Source: Candidatus Cloacimonadota bacterium (lineage in GTDB: Bacteria; Cloacimonadota; Cloacimonadia; Cloacimonadales; TCS61). Taken from it: 35,301 nt of DNA. Positions 24,380-32,942 of this stretch are shown here, in pieces; the first letter of the stretch is position 1; the number at the start of each line of letters is the position of its first letter. The stretch lies in NCBI GenBank assembly GCA_027064945.1, contig JAMOPB010000418.1, positions 1-35,301 of the forward strand, read 5' to 3'. The position numbers were made by a program, and so were the translations under genes. The notes beneath the pieces are model-generated. The model saw only the letters and a list, made by a program, of their open reading frames with translations. It did not search any database and was not told the origin of the DNA.

Positions 24380-25456
24380 TTGAGAGTTAAACATTTATCA
24401 ATACAGAATTTTCGGAACATATTAAAGTTCAATAAAAAATTTGAACCTGCCGGTGCTATTATATTTGGAAAAAATGGTACCGGCAAAACTAATTTGTTAG
24501 AAGCAATTAGTTATTGTGCTTTTGGAAAATCTATAAGGTCTGCTTCTGATAGTGATCTTGTAAGTTTTTCAAAAGCATTTTTTCGTTTGGAATCTACTTT
24601 CGAAATTCAAGGAAATAAGATCGAAATCGATGCAGCATTTGATAATAAAAGAAAACTTATAAAACTAGATGATTGCAAGATTGATAAAATTAGTGAGTTG
24701 TATAAATATGCCAAAGTAGTTTATTTTTCACCGGAAGATATTGAACTGGTTAGTGGTGGTCCTTCATACAGACGGAAATTCATTGATTTAGCAATTTCTC
24801 AAACTTCCTATAAGTATTTGGATAGTCTAAGAACTTATAATCGAATTTTAAAACAAAGAAATGCACTTTTGAAAACTGATTTTTCCTTCAAAGAAAAAAA
24901 AATTTGGGATGAGCGTTTAGCAAAAGTAGCAGGAGAAATAATTGAAGATAGATTGGAATATCTAGAAGCATTTATCCCTCAACTTTGTGATAAATATTTT
25001 TTTGTTAGCGGAAAGGAAGAATCGCTTTCAATTGAGTATAAATTTAGTTTCCCAAGAAATGAGTTATTAGATTTTTCCCAAAATATTAAAGAGCATTTGG
25101 AAGAAATAGAAAATAATGAAATCAGAATGCAAAGAACTTTAGTTGGACCGCATCTGGACGATATTGAATTTTCGATAAAAGGGAAACCGGCTAGAAATTT
25201 TGGATCTCAAGGTCAAAAAAGGTCTTTGGCGATAACAGCTAGGTTAGTACAAGCATACATTATTAGAAAAAAAAATAATGATGCACCAATATTGATATTT
25301 GATGATGTGCTGGCAGACCTTGATAGAGTAAGAGCTCAAAAAATTATGGATGTTTTGGAAGATGATCATCAAATATTTATTGCAACACCAAATTTAGGAC
25401 TGTATGAAGATTTTGGATTGGAAACTATTAATCTGGAGAAATTGTTGAATGATTAG
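24380..25456 (+). CDS. recF: DNA replication and repair protein RecF
   Basis: RecF binds gapped DNA and, with RecO and RecR, loads RecA at stalled forks. The 358-residue SMC-like ATPase has the typical beginning RVKHLSIQNFRN, Walker A GKNGTGKT at 30-37, VVYFSPEDIELVSGGPSYRR, the C-terminal signature GSQGQKRSLAITARL and Walker B PILIFDDVLADLD. The start is TTG at 24380, the base right after the dnaN stop; the N-terminal match leaves little doubt, and there is no in-frame ATG close by. Such a TTG abutting a stop suggests translation coupled to dnaN and low expression. The stop overlaps the MFS gene by eight bases. Confidence 0.95.
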   Translation: MRVKHLSIQNFRNILKFNKKFEPAGAIIFGKNGTGKTNLLEAISYCAFGKSIRSASDSDLVSFSKAFFRLESTFEIQGNKIEIDAAFDNKRKLIKLDDCKIDKISELYKYAKVVYFSPEDIELVSGGPSYRRKFIDLAISQTSYKYLDSLRTYNRILKQRNALLKTDFSFKEKKIWDERLAKVAGEIIEDRLEYLEAFIPQLCDKYFFVSGKEESLSIEYKFSFPRNELLDFSQNIKEHLEEIENNEIRMQRTLVGPHLDDIEFSIKGKPARNFGSQGQKRSLAITARLVQAYIIRKKNNDAPILIFDDVLADLDRVRAQKIMDVLEDDHQIFIATPNLGLYEDFGLETINLEKLLND

Positions 25457-26681
25457 CAAAAAAAGTGTTTTTGGTTGGTTGATGTATGATTTTGCCAATT
25501 CTGCCTTTACAACTGTAATTGTAACAGTTGTCTATAGCGTTTATTTTAGAAATGTTGTAGTCAATGATGGCGAATTAGGTACAGCATTATGGGGAAGGGC
25601 TGTAAGTATTTCGATGTTGCTTGTAGCAATAAGTGCTCCCATTTTAGGTGCTGTTGCAGATTATTCTCGTTCCAAAAAGAAATTTCTTTTTATTAATTGC
25701 TATCTGACAGTAATTTTCACAGCACTCTTATATTTCGTAAAAGCCGGTGATATAAAAACAGGAATGATCTTTTTTATTGTCGCAAATTATGGATTCAATA
25801 GCGGGAATGTTTTTTATAATGCACTGTTACCAGCAGTAACCACAAGAGAAAATATGGGAAAAATTTCCGGTTTAGGCTGGGGATTCGGTTATATTGGCGG
25901 TTTGCTTTCTTTGATAATAGTGTTGCCTTTTGTACATAATCATCAAACTCGTCTGGTGTTCCCATTAGTAGCACTGTTTTTTGGATTATTTGCTATATTT
26001 ACTTTTGTTTTGTTAAGAGAAGTTCATAAACCTTCAAAGCGTACAAATTATTTTAAAACAGCTTATCGTAGAATTATGCATACTGCTAGGAATATAAAAG
26101 ATTTTAAAGAATTGCTGAAATTTATTCTTAGTTATCTGATCTATAATGACGGAATAATCGTTGTAATTAGTTTTGGGGCTATTTACGGTTCAACACGATT
26201 TGGTATGACACAAAAAGAACTAATCATATATTTTATAATAGCAAATATCACTTCCATAATCGGTTCATTTAGTTTTGGATTTATTACAGATAAAATCGGT
26301 GCAAAAAAAACAATAAGTATTACTCTGTTTATCTGGATGGCAGTTGTTTTAGCAGCTTTTTTCAGTAAAACAATTACTCATTATTATTATGTAGGTGTGC
26401 TAGCCGGAATAGCTATCGGAGCAAGTCAATCCTCTAGTAGAACAATGTTGGCTTTACTTACTCCTGAAGCCAAAATGGGAGAGTTCTTCGGATTTTATTC
26501 TGTAACGGGGAAAATGGCTTCTGTACTTGGTCCTTTGATTTATGGCGAAGTTGCAAGAATTACAGGTGATCAAAAGTGGGCTATATTATCCGTGTTAATA
26601 TTTTTTATAGTAGGATTGCTTTTGCTAAATACTGTTGATGAAGCTAAAGGACGAAAAACAGCGGAAGCCTGGATTGAATAG
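25449..26681 (+). CDS. MFS transporter, UMF1/Atg22-like family
   Basis: A 410-residue inner-membrane protein with about 12 hydrophobic segments. The N terminus KKSVFGWLMYDFANSAFTTV is the hallmark of the UMF1 (Atg22-like vacuole effluxer-like) branch of the major facilitator superfamily; NVFYNALLPAV, SGLGWGFGYIGGLLSL and GASQSSSRTMLALLTP further in support it. The segment IGSFSFGFITDKIGAKKT is the second-half copy of the MFS loop motif. The substrate in bacteria is unknown; amino-acid efflux is known only for the yeast relative. It starts eight bases inside recF, an unlikely functional partner, so the position probably reflects operon packing. No terminator is seen after it. Confidence 0.9.
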   Translation: MISKKSVFGWLMYDFANSAFTTVIVTVVYSVYFRNVVVNDGELGTALWGRAVSISMLLVAISAPILGAVADYSRSKKKFLFINCYLTVIFTALLYFVKAGDIKTGMIFFIVANYGFNSGNVFYNALLPAVTTRENMGKISGLGWGFGYIGGLLSLIIVLPFVHNHQTRLVFPLVALFFGLFAIFTFVLLREVHKPSKRTNYFKTAYRRIMHTARNIKDFKELLKFILSYLIYNDGIIVVISFGAIYGSTRFGMTQKELIIYFIIANITSIIGSFSFGFITDKIGAKKTISITLFIWMAVVLAAFFSKTITHYYYVGVLAGIAIGASQSSSRTMLALLTPEAKMGEFFGFYSVTGKMASVLGPLIYGEVARITGDQKWAILSVLIFFIVGLLLLNTVDEAKGRKTAEAWIE

Positions 26682-26783
26682 TTGTTAATTCTAAAAGTAA
26701 TTTAAAGCAAATCTATAATTTAAGTTTACAATTTACTTATTGGAAAAATTTTGGTTAAAACAAATTAAACGAGGTATTTAAAA

Positions 26784-27146
26784 ATGCAAAGATTAATGCT
26801 TTTATCAAAAATTCATAGAGCTACAGTTACAGAAAGAGATTTGAATTATGTAGGTAGTATTACAATAGATAAAAATCTTATCGAAGCATGTGGAATGTAT
26901 GTAAATGAAAAAGTTGATATTTATAATATCAGTAATGGTAATAGATTTTCTACCTATGTAATTGAAGGTGAAGCAGGCTCGGGAATAATCGGAGTCAATG
27001 GTGCAGCAGCACGTATGGTTAGTTTGGGAGACAAGGTAATTATATGTAATTATGGTAGAATGACAGAAGAAGAGATTGCTAAGCATGAGCCAACTGTGAT
27101 TGTAGTAGAAGATGATGAGAATTTGGAGTTCCATAAACATGTCTAA
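26784..27146 (+). CDS. panD: Aspartate 1-decarboxylase (pyruvoyl-dependent)
   Basis: PanD makes beta-alanine from aspartate for pantothenate. The 120-residue proenzyme keeps the self-cleavage site Gly24-Ser25 in LNYVGSITID, whose serine becomes the pyruvoyl group, together with NGNRFSTYVIEG and the NGAAARMV helix that carries a conserved Asn. Family members have about 115-130 residues. GAGG lies about nine bases before the ATG. A gap of 102 bases separates it from the MFS gene, with no clear promoter. Its 3' end overlaps panC by eight bases, so both pantothenate genes are translated together. panB and panE are not in the window. Confidence 0.96.
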   Translation: MQRLMLLSKIHRATVTERDLNYVGSITIDKNLIEACGMYVNEKVDIYNISNGNRFSTYVIEGEAGSGIIGVNGAAARMVSLGDKVIICNYGRMTEEEIAKHEPTVIVVEDDENLEFHKHV

Positions 27147-27978
27147 ATTGAAGGTGATCGATTCAATTGAAGAGATGCAGGAAATTTCTGCTAATTGGTC
27201 GGAAGAAGTAGGATTTGTTCCTACAATGGGCTACCTGCATGAAGGACATCTTAGCTTAGTAAAAGCTGCAAAAGAAAATTGCAAGATAGTTGTTGTAAGC
27301 ATCTATGTAAATCCTAGTCAATTTGCTCCCAATGAAGATCTTGATACTTATCCAAGAGATTTTGACCGAGATAAAAAACTTTTGGAAGAATTGGAAGTTG
27401 ATTATCTCTTTTTCCCTAAAGATAGTGATATGTATCCACAAAATTATAAAACTTGGGTTAATGTGAATGATCTGACGAAAGGTTTATGCGGGAAATCAAG
27501 ACCAACTCATTTTCAAGGTGTAACAACTGTTGTAAGCAAACTGATAAACATTGTTAATCCTAATAAAATGTTTATGGGTGAAAAAGATTTCCAACAGATT
27601 ACAGTTTTAAAACGTATGGTAGAAGATTTAAATTTCCGAGTTAAGATTATAGGTTGTGATATTGTCCGAGAGAAAGACGGCTTGGCAATGAGTTCCAGGA
27701 ATAAAAATCTTAAATCTGAAGATAGAGAAAAAGCTTTAAGTTTAAGTAGATCTATCAAACTAGCAAAGAATTTGTTTAGAGATGGAGAAATAGAAAGCAG
27801 AATCATCAAAGAGAAAATTTGGGAATTAATAAATTCTTCCGGTGCTAAAGTTGATTATGTAGAAATTGTAGATCCTGTAACATTGGAAGATGTAGAAAAA
27901 GTAGATGAAAAAAGCCGTGTAATTTTGGCAGCTTATGTTGGCTCTGTCCGGCTAATTGATAATGGTAATTTAGAATAA
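27139..27978 (+). CDS. panC: Pantothenate synthetase (pantoate--beta-alanine ligase)
   Basis: PanC joins pantoate and the beta-alanine from PanD, with ATP. From ATG 27139 the protein has 279 residues, the family norm. Motifs: PTMGYLHEGH at 28-37 with the HxGH nucleotide-binding histidines His34 and His37, VNPSQFAPNEDLDTYPR, RPTHFQGVTTVVSKL, FMGEKDFQQ and the MSSRN loop at 184-188, the counterpart of KMSKS. An ATG at 27112 in the same frame would add nine residues inside panD; the later start has GGAG upstream and the proper N terminus. A strong terminator begins nine bases after the stop, closing the panD-panC operon. Confidence 0.97.
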   Translation: MSKLKVIDSIEEMQEISANWSEEVGFVPTMGYLHEGHLSLVKAAKENCKIVVVSIYVNPSQFAPNEDLDTYPRDFDRDKKLLEELEVDYLFFPKDSDMYPQNYKTWVNVNDLTKGLCGKSRPTHFQGVTTVVSKLINIVNPNKMFMGEKDFQQITVLKRMVEDLNFRVKIIGCDIVREKDGLAMSSRNKNLKSEDREKALSLSRSIKLAKNLFRDGEIESRIIKEKIWELINSSGAKVDYVEIVDPVTLEDVEKVDEKSRVILAAYVGSVRLIDNGNLE

Positions 27979-27986
27979 TATTTTTT

Positions 27987-28018
27987 ATAGGAAACTTTTT
28001 AGTTTCCTATTTTTTTTC
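27987..28018 (+). terminator. rho-independent terminator after panC
   Basis: ATAGGAAACT (27987-27996) pairs perfectly with AGTTTCCTAT (28001-28010) over a TTTT loop and is followed by seven or more T. This is the clearest intrinsic terminator in the window. Confidence 0.93.
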
Positions 28019-28070
28019 TTTACACTTTGCTAATGTTTTTAGAAATTTATCGTGCATGAGGGAGGAAGCG

Positions 28071-29393
28071 ATGCAAATTTCTGAAAAGTTTATTTTCCAT
28101 ATTTGGGATGCTCAACATTTAAAAACAAATCTGAAAACAGCTACTAATAAGGATGTACAGATATTGTATGTAGGCAGATGGAATAATTCGTCCGGACCGG
28201 ATTTTAAAGATGTAGTGATTAAAATAGAAAATCAAATATTACGTGGTGATGTAGAAATTCATCAAAAAGTATATGATTGGCAGCTTCACAAACATCACGA
28301 AGATCCGAATTTCAATAATGTGGTTTTACACGTGGTTTATGATAACAGCAGCGATATAAAATACACAATTAATGAAGCCGGGGATTTGATAGAAATTTTA
28401 GAAATACAATATTTCTTAGATCAATCAATAAGTAAATTATTAGAAAAATATGAGGGGATATCACTTTCTGTTAAGGGTGATTTTTGTGAATATTTTGCCG
28501 GTAAAACAAGTGATATAACATCAAAATTATTAGAGAAAAATGGAATTGAAAGATTGCATAAAAAGATGAGAAGATTTTCCAGTGAAATGATTTTTGATGA
28601 TCTTGATCAAATTGCATATCAAGGAATATTGGAAGCTTTGGGATATAATAAAAATAAATTCCAGATGTTGCAATTATCCAGAGAAATAACTTTTGACTTT
28701 ATCAAAAAAAGCAAACTTAAAGGTATGACCAAAGAACAATTACTTTCGATATTTATTTTTAGTAGCTCACTTTCAGATCATATACCTAATAATTTTCCCA
28801 ATCAACTAAAATATAAATTAATCTCATTATACACCGAGCAACATTTCTTTTTAAATAAAATTGATATAGATTGGAAATTATTCAGAATTAGGCCTGTAAA
28901 TCATCCTGTTAATAGAATCGTACAAATCATAGATTTTCTTTGGGAAGCAAGTGATAGCTCGATTTTTAACAAATTTCTAACTCTTTTTTCATTTAGTGAT
29001 AATCAAATTGATATGAAAGAATTTTATTTTAGATTAAATAAGTTATTTGCTCCTACAGATGATAATCTTCCTGAACATTATCGAATAGGAAAAACAAGAT
29101 TGGATACAATTGGAATAAATATTATTATTCCTTTAGTTTTATTATATGCGGGAAAAATGAATTATAAGAATTTAACGGAAGTTACAAAAAACATTTATAA
29201 AAATTATCGTGCATTACCAAAAAATCATATTGAAAGTCATATGCATAGATTTATGCAACAATCTCAAATAAAAGTAGTTAGGAAAAAAGCAATTTATCAG
29301 CAAGGATTATTAAATCTTTATTATGATTTCTGTAAAGATCACAATTGCCAAATCTGCAAAGCAAAACTGGATGCAGATTTGGCCAAAATGTAA
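28071..29393 (+). CDS. DUF2851 family protein
   Basis: A 440-residue cytoplasmic-looking protein with no signal peptide. The N-terminal third carries the DUF2851 pattern: KFIFHIWDAQHL, ILYVGRWNNSSGPDFKDVVI, GDVEIHQKVYDWQLHKHHED, and NNVVLHVVYDN. The GDVEIH and DW..H..H residues look like a metal or nucleic-acid site and are strongly kept in the family, found mostly in Bacteroidota and relatives; function is unknown. The C terminus ends with clustered cysteines (DFCKDHNCQICKAK). Start: ATG 28071 lies five to six bases after GGAGG; the ATG at 28056 is in frame but upstream of that site. It stands alone after the panC terminator and ends four bases from a convergent gene. Confidence 0.9.
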   Translation: MQISEKFIFHIWDAQHLKTNLKTATNKDVQILYVGRWNNSSGPDFKDVVIKIENQILRGDVEIHQKVYDWQLHKHHEDPNFNNVVLHVVYDNSSDIKYTINEAGDLIEILEIQYFLDQSISKLLEKYEGISLSVKGDFCEYFAGKTSDITSKLLEKNGIERLHKKMRRFSSEMIFDDLDQIAYQGILEALGYNKNKFQMLQLSREITFDFIKKSKLKGMTKEQLLSIFIFSSSLSDHIPNNFPNQLKYKLISLYTEQHFFLNKIDIDWKLFRIRPVNHPVNRIVQIIDFLWEASDSSIFNKFLTLFSFSDNQIDMKEFYFRLNKLFAPTDDNLPEHYRIGKTRLDTIGINIIIPLVLLYAGKMNYKNLTEVTKNIYKNYRALPKNHIESHMHRFMQQSQIKVVRKKAIYQQGLLNLYYDFCKDHNCQICKAKLDADLAKM

Positions 29394-29397
29394 AAAA

Positions 29398-30327
29398 TTA
29401 TATTAATCTACATGCATCCTTAGCTATCATTTTTGCCTCTTTAATCAGATCCATCACGTTATTGGTTTCATCATTTGCCTGAGAAACTCCCCAACCTCTA
29501 ATGATATTGTTTTTTTGGATTATATCGATAAAACTACCTTCAATCCGTTTGATAGTTAGAAGTGCATTTTTCTTATCGGTTTCAGGCAGTGCAATCAAAA
29601 AAATATTATTCTGATATCTGCCAATTATATCAGTAGTTCTAAGGTTATCTTTAATATAATCTCCAATAGATTCAATTATTTTACTTACCTTATTAACTCC
29701 ACGCTTATTGACTAAAGATTTATAGTTATCGATATATAGAACACAAAGACTGATATCTCTATTATAACGTTTCATAAGCCTTAATGATGTGTTCGCTTTA
29801 TGGGTAAAAGGTTGGAATTTATGAACGTGATTTATTTGATAAAATCCTTCATGCTGTGCAATATCATCTTCTAAGTTATGAATTCTGACGGTGATACTGC
29901 CAATGCTTCCATAAAATTTTATTAGTTCTTGATGCTCTTCTGAAAAGAATCCTTCTTTTTTATCTAAAAACATAAATCCGAAAAGCTCTGATTTATAAAA
30001 AATGGGGGTAATTATAAGATGAGAAAAATCGTGTTCAAATTTGTAAAATCCATATTCATCTATTTCAATTTGTTCAAATTTCATCATCTCTTGAACGAGA
30101 GGATCACCGGCAGTAAAAATAGTGTCTTTAGCAAAATGATGACTGATATGCCTACTAATTTTCAATCTGTATAATTCTGTATGAGGAACTTTTAGAAAAA
30201 TACCCAAACTTTGATATTTTATCTCCTTTTCTAAATCTCTTAAAATTCTAGACAAACTCTTTTCTAATGGCAGATCAGCTTGAATGTCCTTTTGCAATTC
30301 CACAAAATGTTTTATCGAAAAATCCAT
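29398..30327 (-). CDS. GAF domain protein with degenerate GGDEF domain
   Basis: A 309-residue soluble protein. Residues about 15-150 look like a GAF sensor domain (LSRILRDLEKEIKYQSLGIF and HLIITPIFYKSELFGFMFLD), and about 175-309 align to a GGDEF domain (LCVLYIDNYKSLVNKRG, then LRTTDIIGRYQNNIFLIALP). The catalytic GGDEF loop is replaced by QNNIF at 239-243 although the first metal Asp200 is kept, so cyclic-di-GMP synthesis is not expected. It may bind nucleotide or act by protein contact. There is no membrane segment. ATG 30327 follows AGGAG by seven bases. It is the last gene of the minus-strand operon, nine bases after the DUF4139 gene. Confidence 0.82.
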   Translation of the reverse strand: MDFSIKHFVELQKDIQADLPLEKSLSRILRDLEKEIKYQSLGIFLKVPHTELYRLKISRHISHHFAKDTIFTAGDPLVQEMMKFEQIEIDEYGFYKFEHDFSHLIITPIFYKSELFGFMFLDKKEGFFSEEHQELIKFYGSIGSITVRIHNLEDDIAQHEGFYQINHVHKFQPFTHKANTSLRLMKRYNRDISLCVLYIDNYKSLVNKRGVNKVSKIIESIGDYIKDNLRTTDIIGRYQNNIFLIALPETDKKNALLTIKRIEGSFIDIIQKNNIIRGWGVSQANDETNNVMDLIKEAKMIAKDACRLI

Positions 30328-30336
30328 ATTGCACTC

Positions 30337-31695
30337 CTAATTTTTAATACGTTCTGACCAATTAATTATTTGTTTTCCGCCAGCTTTGATTGAGACTATA
30401 AATTTAATTTGATGAGCATTTATTTTTTTATAATTTATATTGTTATTTAGTATTGTCCAATCTCCGGAAATGTTATGGATAACTTCAATCTCTTTTGTTT
30501 CTTTACTTTGATTTTCTAAAGAAACTCTCATTTTCTTTTGAATTAATTTTCTATCAATTTTCTTATACTCAAGTTGTTCTGTTTTTCCAACCAAATCAAA
30601 AGCATTTCCAATTGTAACAACAACTTCTTGGTTAACTGCTGTGTGTTTGATTCTATCTTCTCCAATAAATTGTAAGCTTTTATCTGCTTTGTCTTCTTGA
30701 TAAATTTTTATTCTTCCTTTGGGAAGTGGAAGCTTTAAACCTGATGCTTCATCGTTTTTAAATTTGATCTGTGATATAATCTTATTACTAAAAGTATTGT
30801 ATCTGTTGGATTGTTCAGCTTTAACGATTTTTGATGGAAACAATTGAATTTGCTTAATTTGTTTATTAGCAATTGAAACATTCTGGTCTAAAGTATAAAG
30901 ATGAAAATCATTGAACGATTTTTCATTAAACTCCGGAGGAGCTTCAAGAGCCATGTCAACATTTGAATCATACATAGCTACTCTTGCTAATGATTTAGCA
31001 TGTTGAGGAGAAATTGTTTTATTTACATCTCCTGCCATTAATTTAAGTTTAACATTTTCAAATTTTTTCCCTGAATAATTTTTGATTGTTACCCAGGAAT
31101 TAATATCAAGTTTTTTTGTTTCGGGATTCCAAATACAATTGTAATCAACATCCCAGCTTAATCCATCACATAAGTAACTGATATTTGCTTTGTATTTTGC
31201 TTTTTTGGGAGCATATAATTTCCAACGTAAAGTTGGTTTTAGATAGAAATTATCAGGTAATTTTGCTAAGGTGATATTTCTAATTGTAGAACGGTTGATA
31301 AGAATCAATTTCTTGCTTGAATTTTCTAAAACGCCAATTGTTTTTGAATCGGTGAATTGCAATATTCCTTCCAAATAATACTCTTCCTCAGTTTGGATAA
31401 TAACATCTTCACCAATGTATTTTTGCATAATTTGCTCTGTATTTGCCAAATCAAATTCATAATTTTGAGAAAAAATTTGCAAAGAATTATTTTGTGAATC
31501 TAAGATTACAGATTTTGCATCGATAGTATTTGGTATATTTTCGTAGTAATAATCTTGTAAACCTGCTTTAAGACCAAGTTCAAGCTTAGTTCTTATCAAA
31601 GAAAAATTGTTATTATAAATAGTTACTTGTGTCTCATTGGAAAATAAAATTGCAACTAAAAATAATGCAAAGAAAACAAAACAAACCTTTTTCAT
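30337..31695 (-). CDS. DUF4139 domain secreted protein
   Basis: A 452-residue exported protein with a signal peptide (MKKVCFVFFALFLVAILFS, about 1-19). The mature sequence begins TQVTIYNNNFSLIRTKLEL, a typical start for this family, and the region LRWKLYAPKKAKYKANISYL, LSWDVDYNCIWNPE, GRIKIYQEDKAD and the end GDWTILNNNINYKKI fit DUF4139. Proteins of this type are envelope-associated and of unknown function; the N-terminal part resembles the mucoidy-inhibitor A-like proteins in plan. ATG 31695 follows GGAGG. The 39-base gap to the uridine kinase gene holds the ribosome site only. Confidence 0.88.
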   Translation of the reverse strand: MKKVCFVFFALFLVAILFSNETQVTIYNNNFSLIRTKLELGLKAGLQDYYYENIPNTIDAKSVILDSQNNSLQIFSQNYEFDLANTEQIMQKYIGEDVIIQTEEEYYLEGILQFTDSKTIGVLENSSKKLILINRSTIRNITLAKLPDNFYLKPTLRWKLYAPKKAKYKANISYLCDGLSWDVDYNCIWNPETKKLDINSWVTIKNYSGKKFENVKLKLMAGDVNKTISPQHAKSLARVAMYDSNVDMALEAPPEFNEKSFNDFHLYTLDQNVSIANKQIKQIQLFPSKIVKAEQSNRYNTFSNKIISQIKFKNDEASGLKLPLPKGRIKIYQEDKADKSLQFIGEDRIKHTAVNQEVVVTIGNAFDLVGKTEQLEYKKIDRKLIQKKMRVSLENQSKETKEIEVIHNISGDWTILNNNINYKKINAHQIKFIVSIKAGGKQIINWSERIKN

Positions 31696-31734
31696 ACATC
31701 CTCCGAATTTGATTTTTTTATTTTAACAAAGTGA

Positions 31735-32346
31735 TTATAAATTAGATCTTATTCGAGCTAAGATCATTTCAATTCCAACAACGTTATTTCCACCTCTTGG
31801 TATGATTATATCTGCAAATCTTTTACTAGGTTCTACAAATTCAATATGCATAGGACGTACAGTAGCTTTGTATTGATTTATTACTGAATCTAAAGAACGG
31901 CCTCTTTGTTTTATATCACGTTCAATACGTCGTAATATTCGTATATCAGCATCAGTATCTACAAATATTTTGATATCAAGTAAATCACGTAATTCACGAT
32001 TTTCAAAAATTAGTATACCTTCAACAATTATAATGGGAGTAGGTAATAATTTTTTTGTCCTTTTGGTTCTTAGATGTTCTTCAAAAGAATAGATTGGTGT
32101 TTCAATAGGAATATTGTTTTTCAAAGCTTTAATATGTTGGATTAAAAGAGAAGTTTCATAAGTATTGGGATGATCGTAATTTAATTTCGCTCTTTCATCA
32201 AAATCTAAATTAGAGAAGTTTTTATAATAGTTGTCGTGCCGTAAAACTGTTAATTTACTTTTAAATTCTTCTTGTATTGAGTTCGCAATTGAAGTTTTAC
32301 CTGAAGCTGTTCCTCCGGCAATTCCGATAATTAAAGGTCGATGCAT
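31735..32346 (-). CDS. udk: Uridine kinase
   Basis: Udk phosphorylates uridine and cytidine in pyrimidine salvage. The 203-residue protein shows the P-loop GIAGGTASGKTS at about 8-19, VLRHDNYYKNFSNLDFDERAKLNYDHPN, which holds the catalytic Asp and the substrate site, IIIVEGILIFENRELRDL with the Walker B-like strand, and the lid RRIERDIKQRGRSLDS. Length and motifs match bacterial Udk. The ATG overlaps the stop of the preceding methyltransferase gene by one base (TAATG), so they are translationally coupled. Its place among glycosyltransferase and lipid genes has no obvious functional meaning. Confidence 0.95.
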   Translation of the reverse strand: MHRPLIIGIAGGTASGKTSIANSIQEEFKSKLTVLRHDNYYKNFSNLDFDERAKLNYDHPNTYETSLLIQHIKALKNNIPIETPIYSFEEHLRTKRTKKLLPTPIIIVEGILIFENRELRDLLDIKIFVDTDADIRILRRIERDIKQRGRSLDSVINQYKATVRPMHIEFVEPSKRFADIIIPRGGNNVVGIEMILARIRSNL

Positions 32347-32942
32347 TATTTTATCCTTTCCCTTTTAAAATATGAAACCATTAAACCTGAACCAATTTCA
32401 ATTAATACGTTCTCAAATTGTTGATCTAAATTGATAAAGTCAAGGTATTCTTGTACTGTCTTTTTATGAGATATAATATTATCTGCTATAACTATTGCTG
32501 TATCCTGCAATTTTGGGATTAATAATTTTATATATTTGATATAGCCGATTTTTCCAGCATCTAAAAAAGCGTAATCAAATGTTTTATCTAAATTAGGAAT
32601 TACCTCTTCCGCCATGCCAAAATGTTGTGTTATATTATTAATTCCTTCCAGATTTGATTTGCTTAGATTATACCTGCTTTCATCCACTTCGATAGTATCC
32701 AATTCACCGGAATTATAACTACACGCGGTAGCTTGCCAAAATGTGGAAAAGCCGTTAGAAGTTCCAACTTCAATTAGCTGTTTACATCTTTTTTCCAAGA
32801 TAAAATTAAATAGATATTTTGCTGTCTCATCATCAATATTCCATAAGCGATGAATTTCTGCTTTCTGTTTGGCGAACTCTTCAATTTTATCAGAATATTT
32901 TTCTTTAATTACGTTAAATTTATTTCCATTTGTATTTTCCAA
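32346..32942 (-). CDS. SAM-dependent O-methyltransferase-like protein
   Basis: A 198-residue Rossmann-fold methyltransferase. SAM motif I is LIEVGTSNGFSTFW, followed by LDTIEVDESRYNLSKSNLE (the acidic residue that binds the SAM ribose), the FDYAFLDAGKIGYIKYIKL segment and IADNIISH, which together match the family 3 O-methyltransferases related to catechol O-methyltransferase, with Asp and Asn at the usual metal-binding places. The substrate is unknown; the position after a GT2 glycosyltransferase could mean a glycolipid or polysaccharide product, as inference. The start overlaps the GT2 gene by 23 bases. Confidence 0.83.
   Translation of the reverse strand: MENTNGNKFNVIKEKYSDKIEEFAKQKAEIHRLWNIDDETAKYLFNFILEKRCKQLIEVGTSNGFSTFWQATACSYNSGELDTIEVDESRYNLSKSNLEGINNITQHFGMAEEVIPNLDKTFDYAFLDAGKIGYIKYIKLLIPKLQDTAIVIADNIISHKKTVQEYLDFINLDQQFENVLIEIGSGLMVSYFKRERIK

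Noticed and set aside
27112-27138. Earlier ATG for panC
   Set aside because: It would add nine residues not found in PanC; ATG 27139 has GGAG and the normal N terminus.
28056-28070. Earlier ATG for the DUF2851 gene
   Set aside because: It lies ahead of the GGAGG that serves ATG 28071.
29398-30327. Active diguanylate cyclase
   Set aside because: The GGDEF loop is QNNIF, lacking the residues needed for catalysis.
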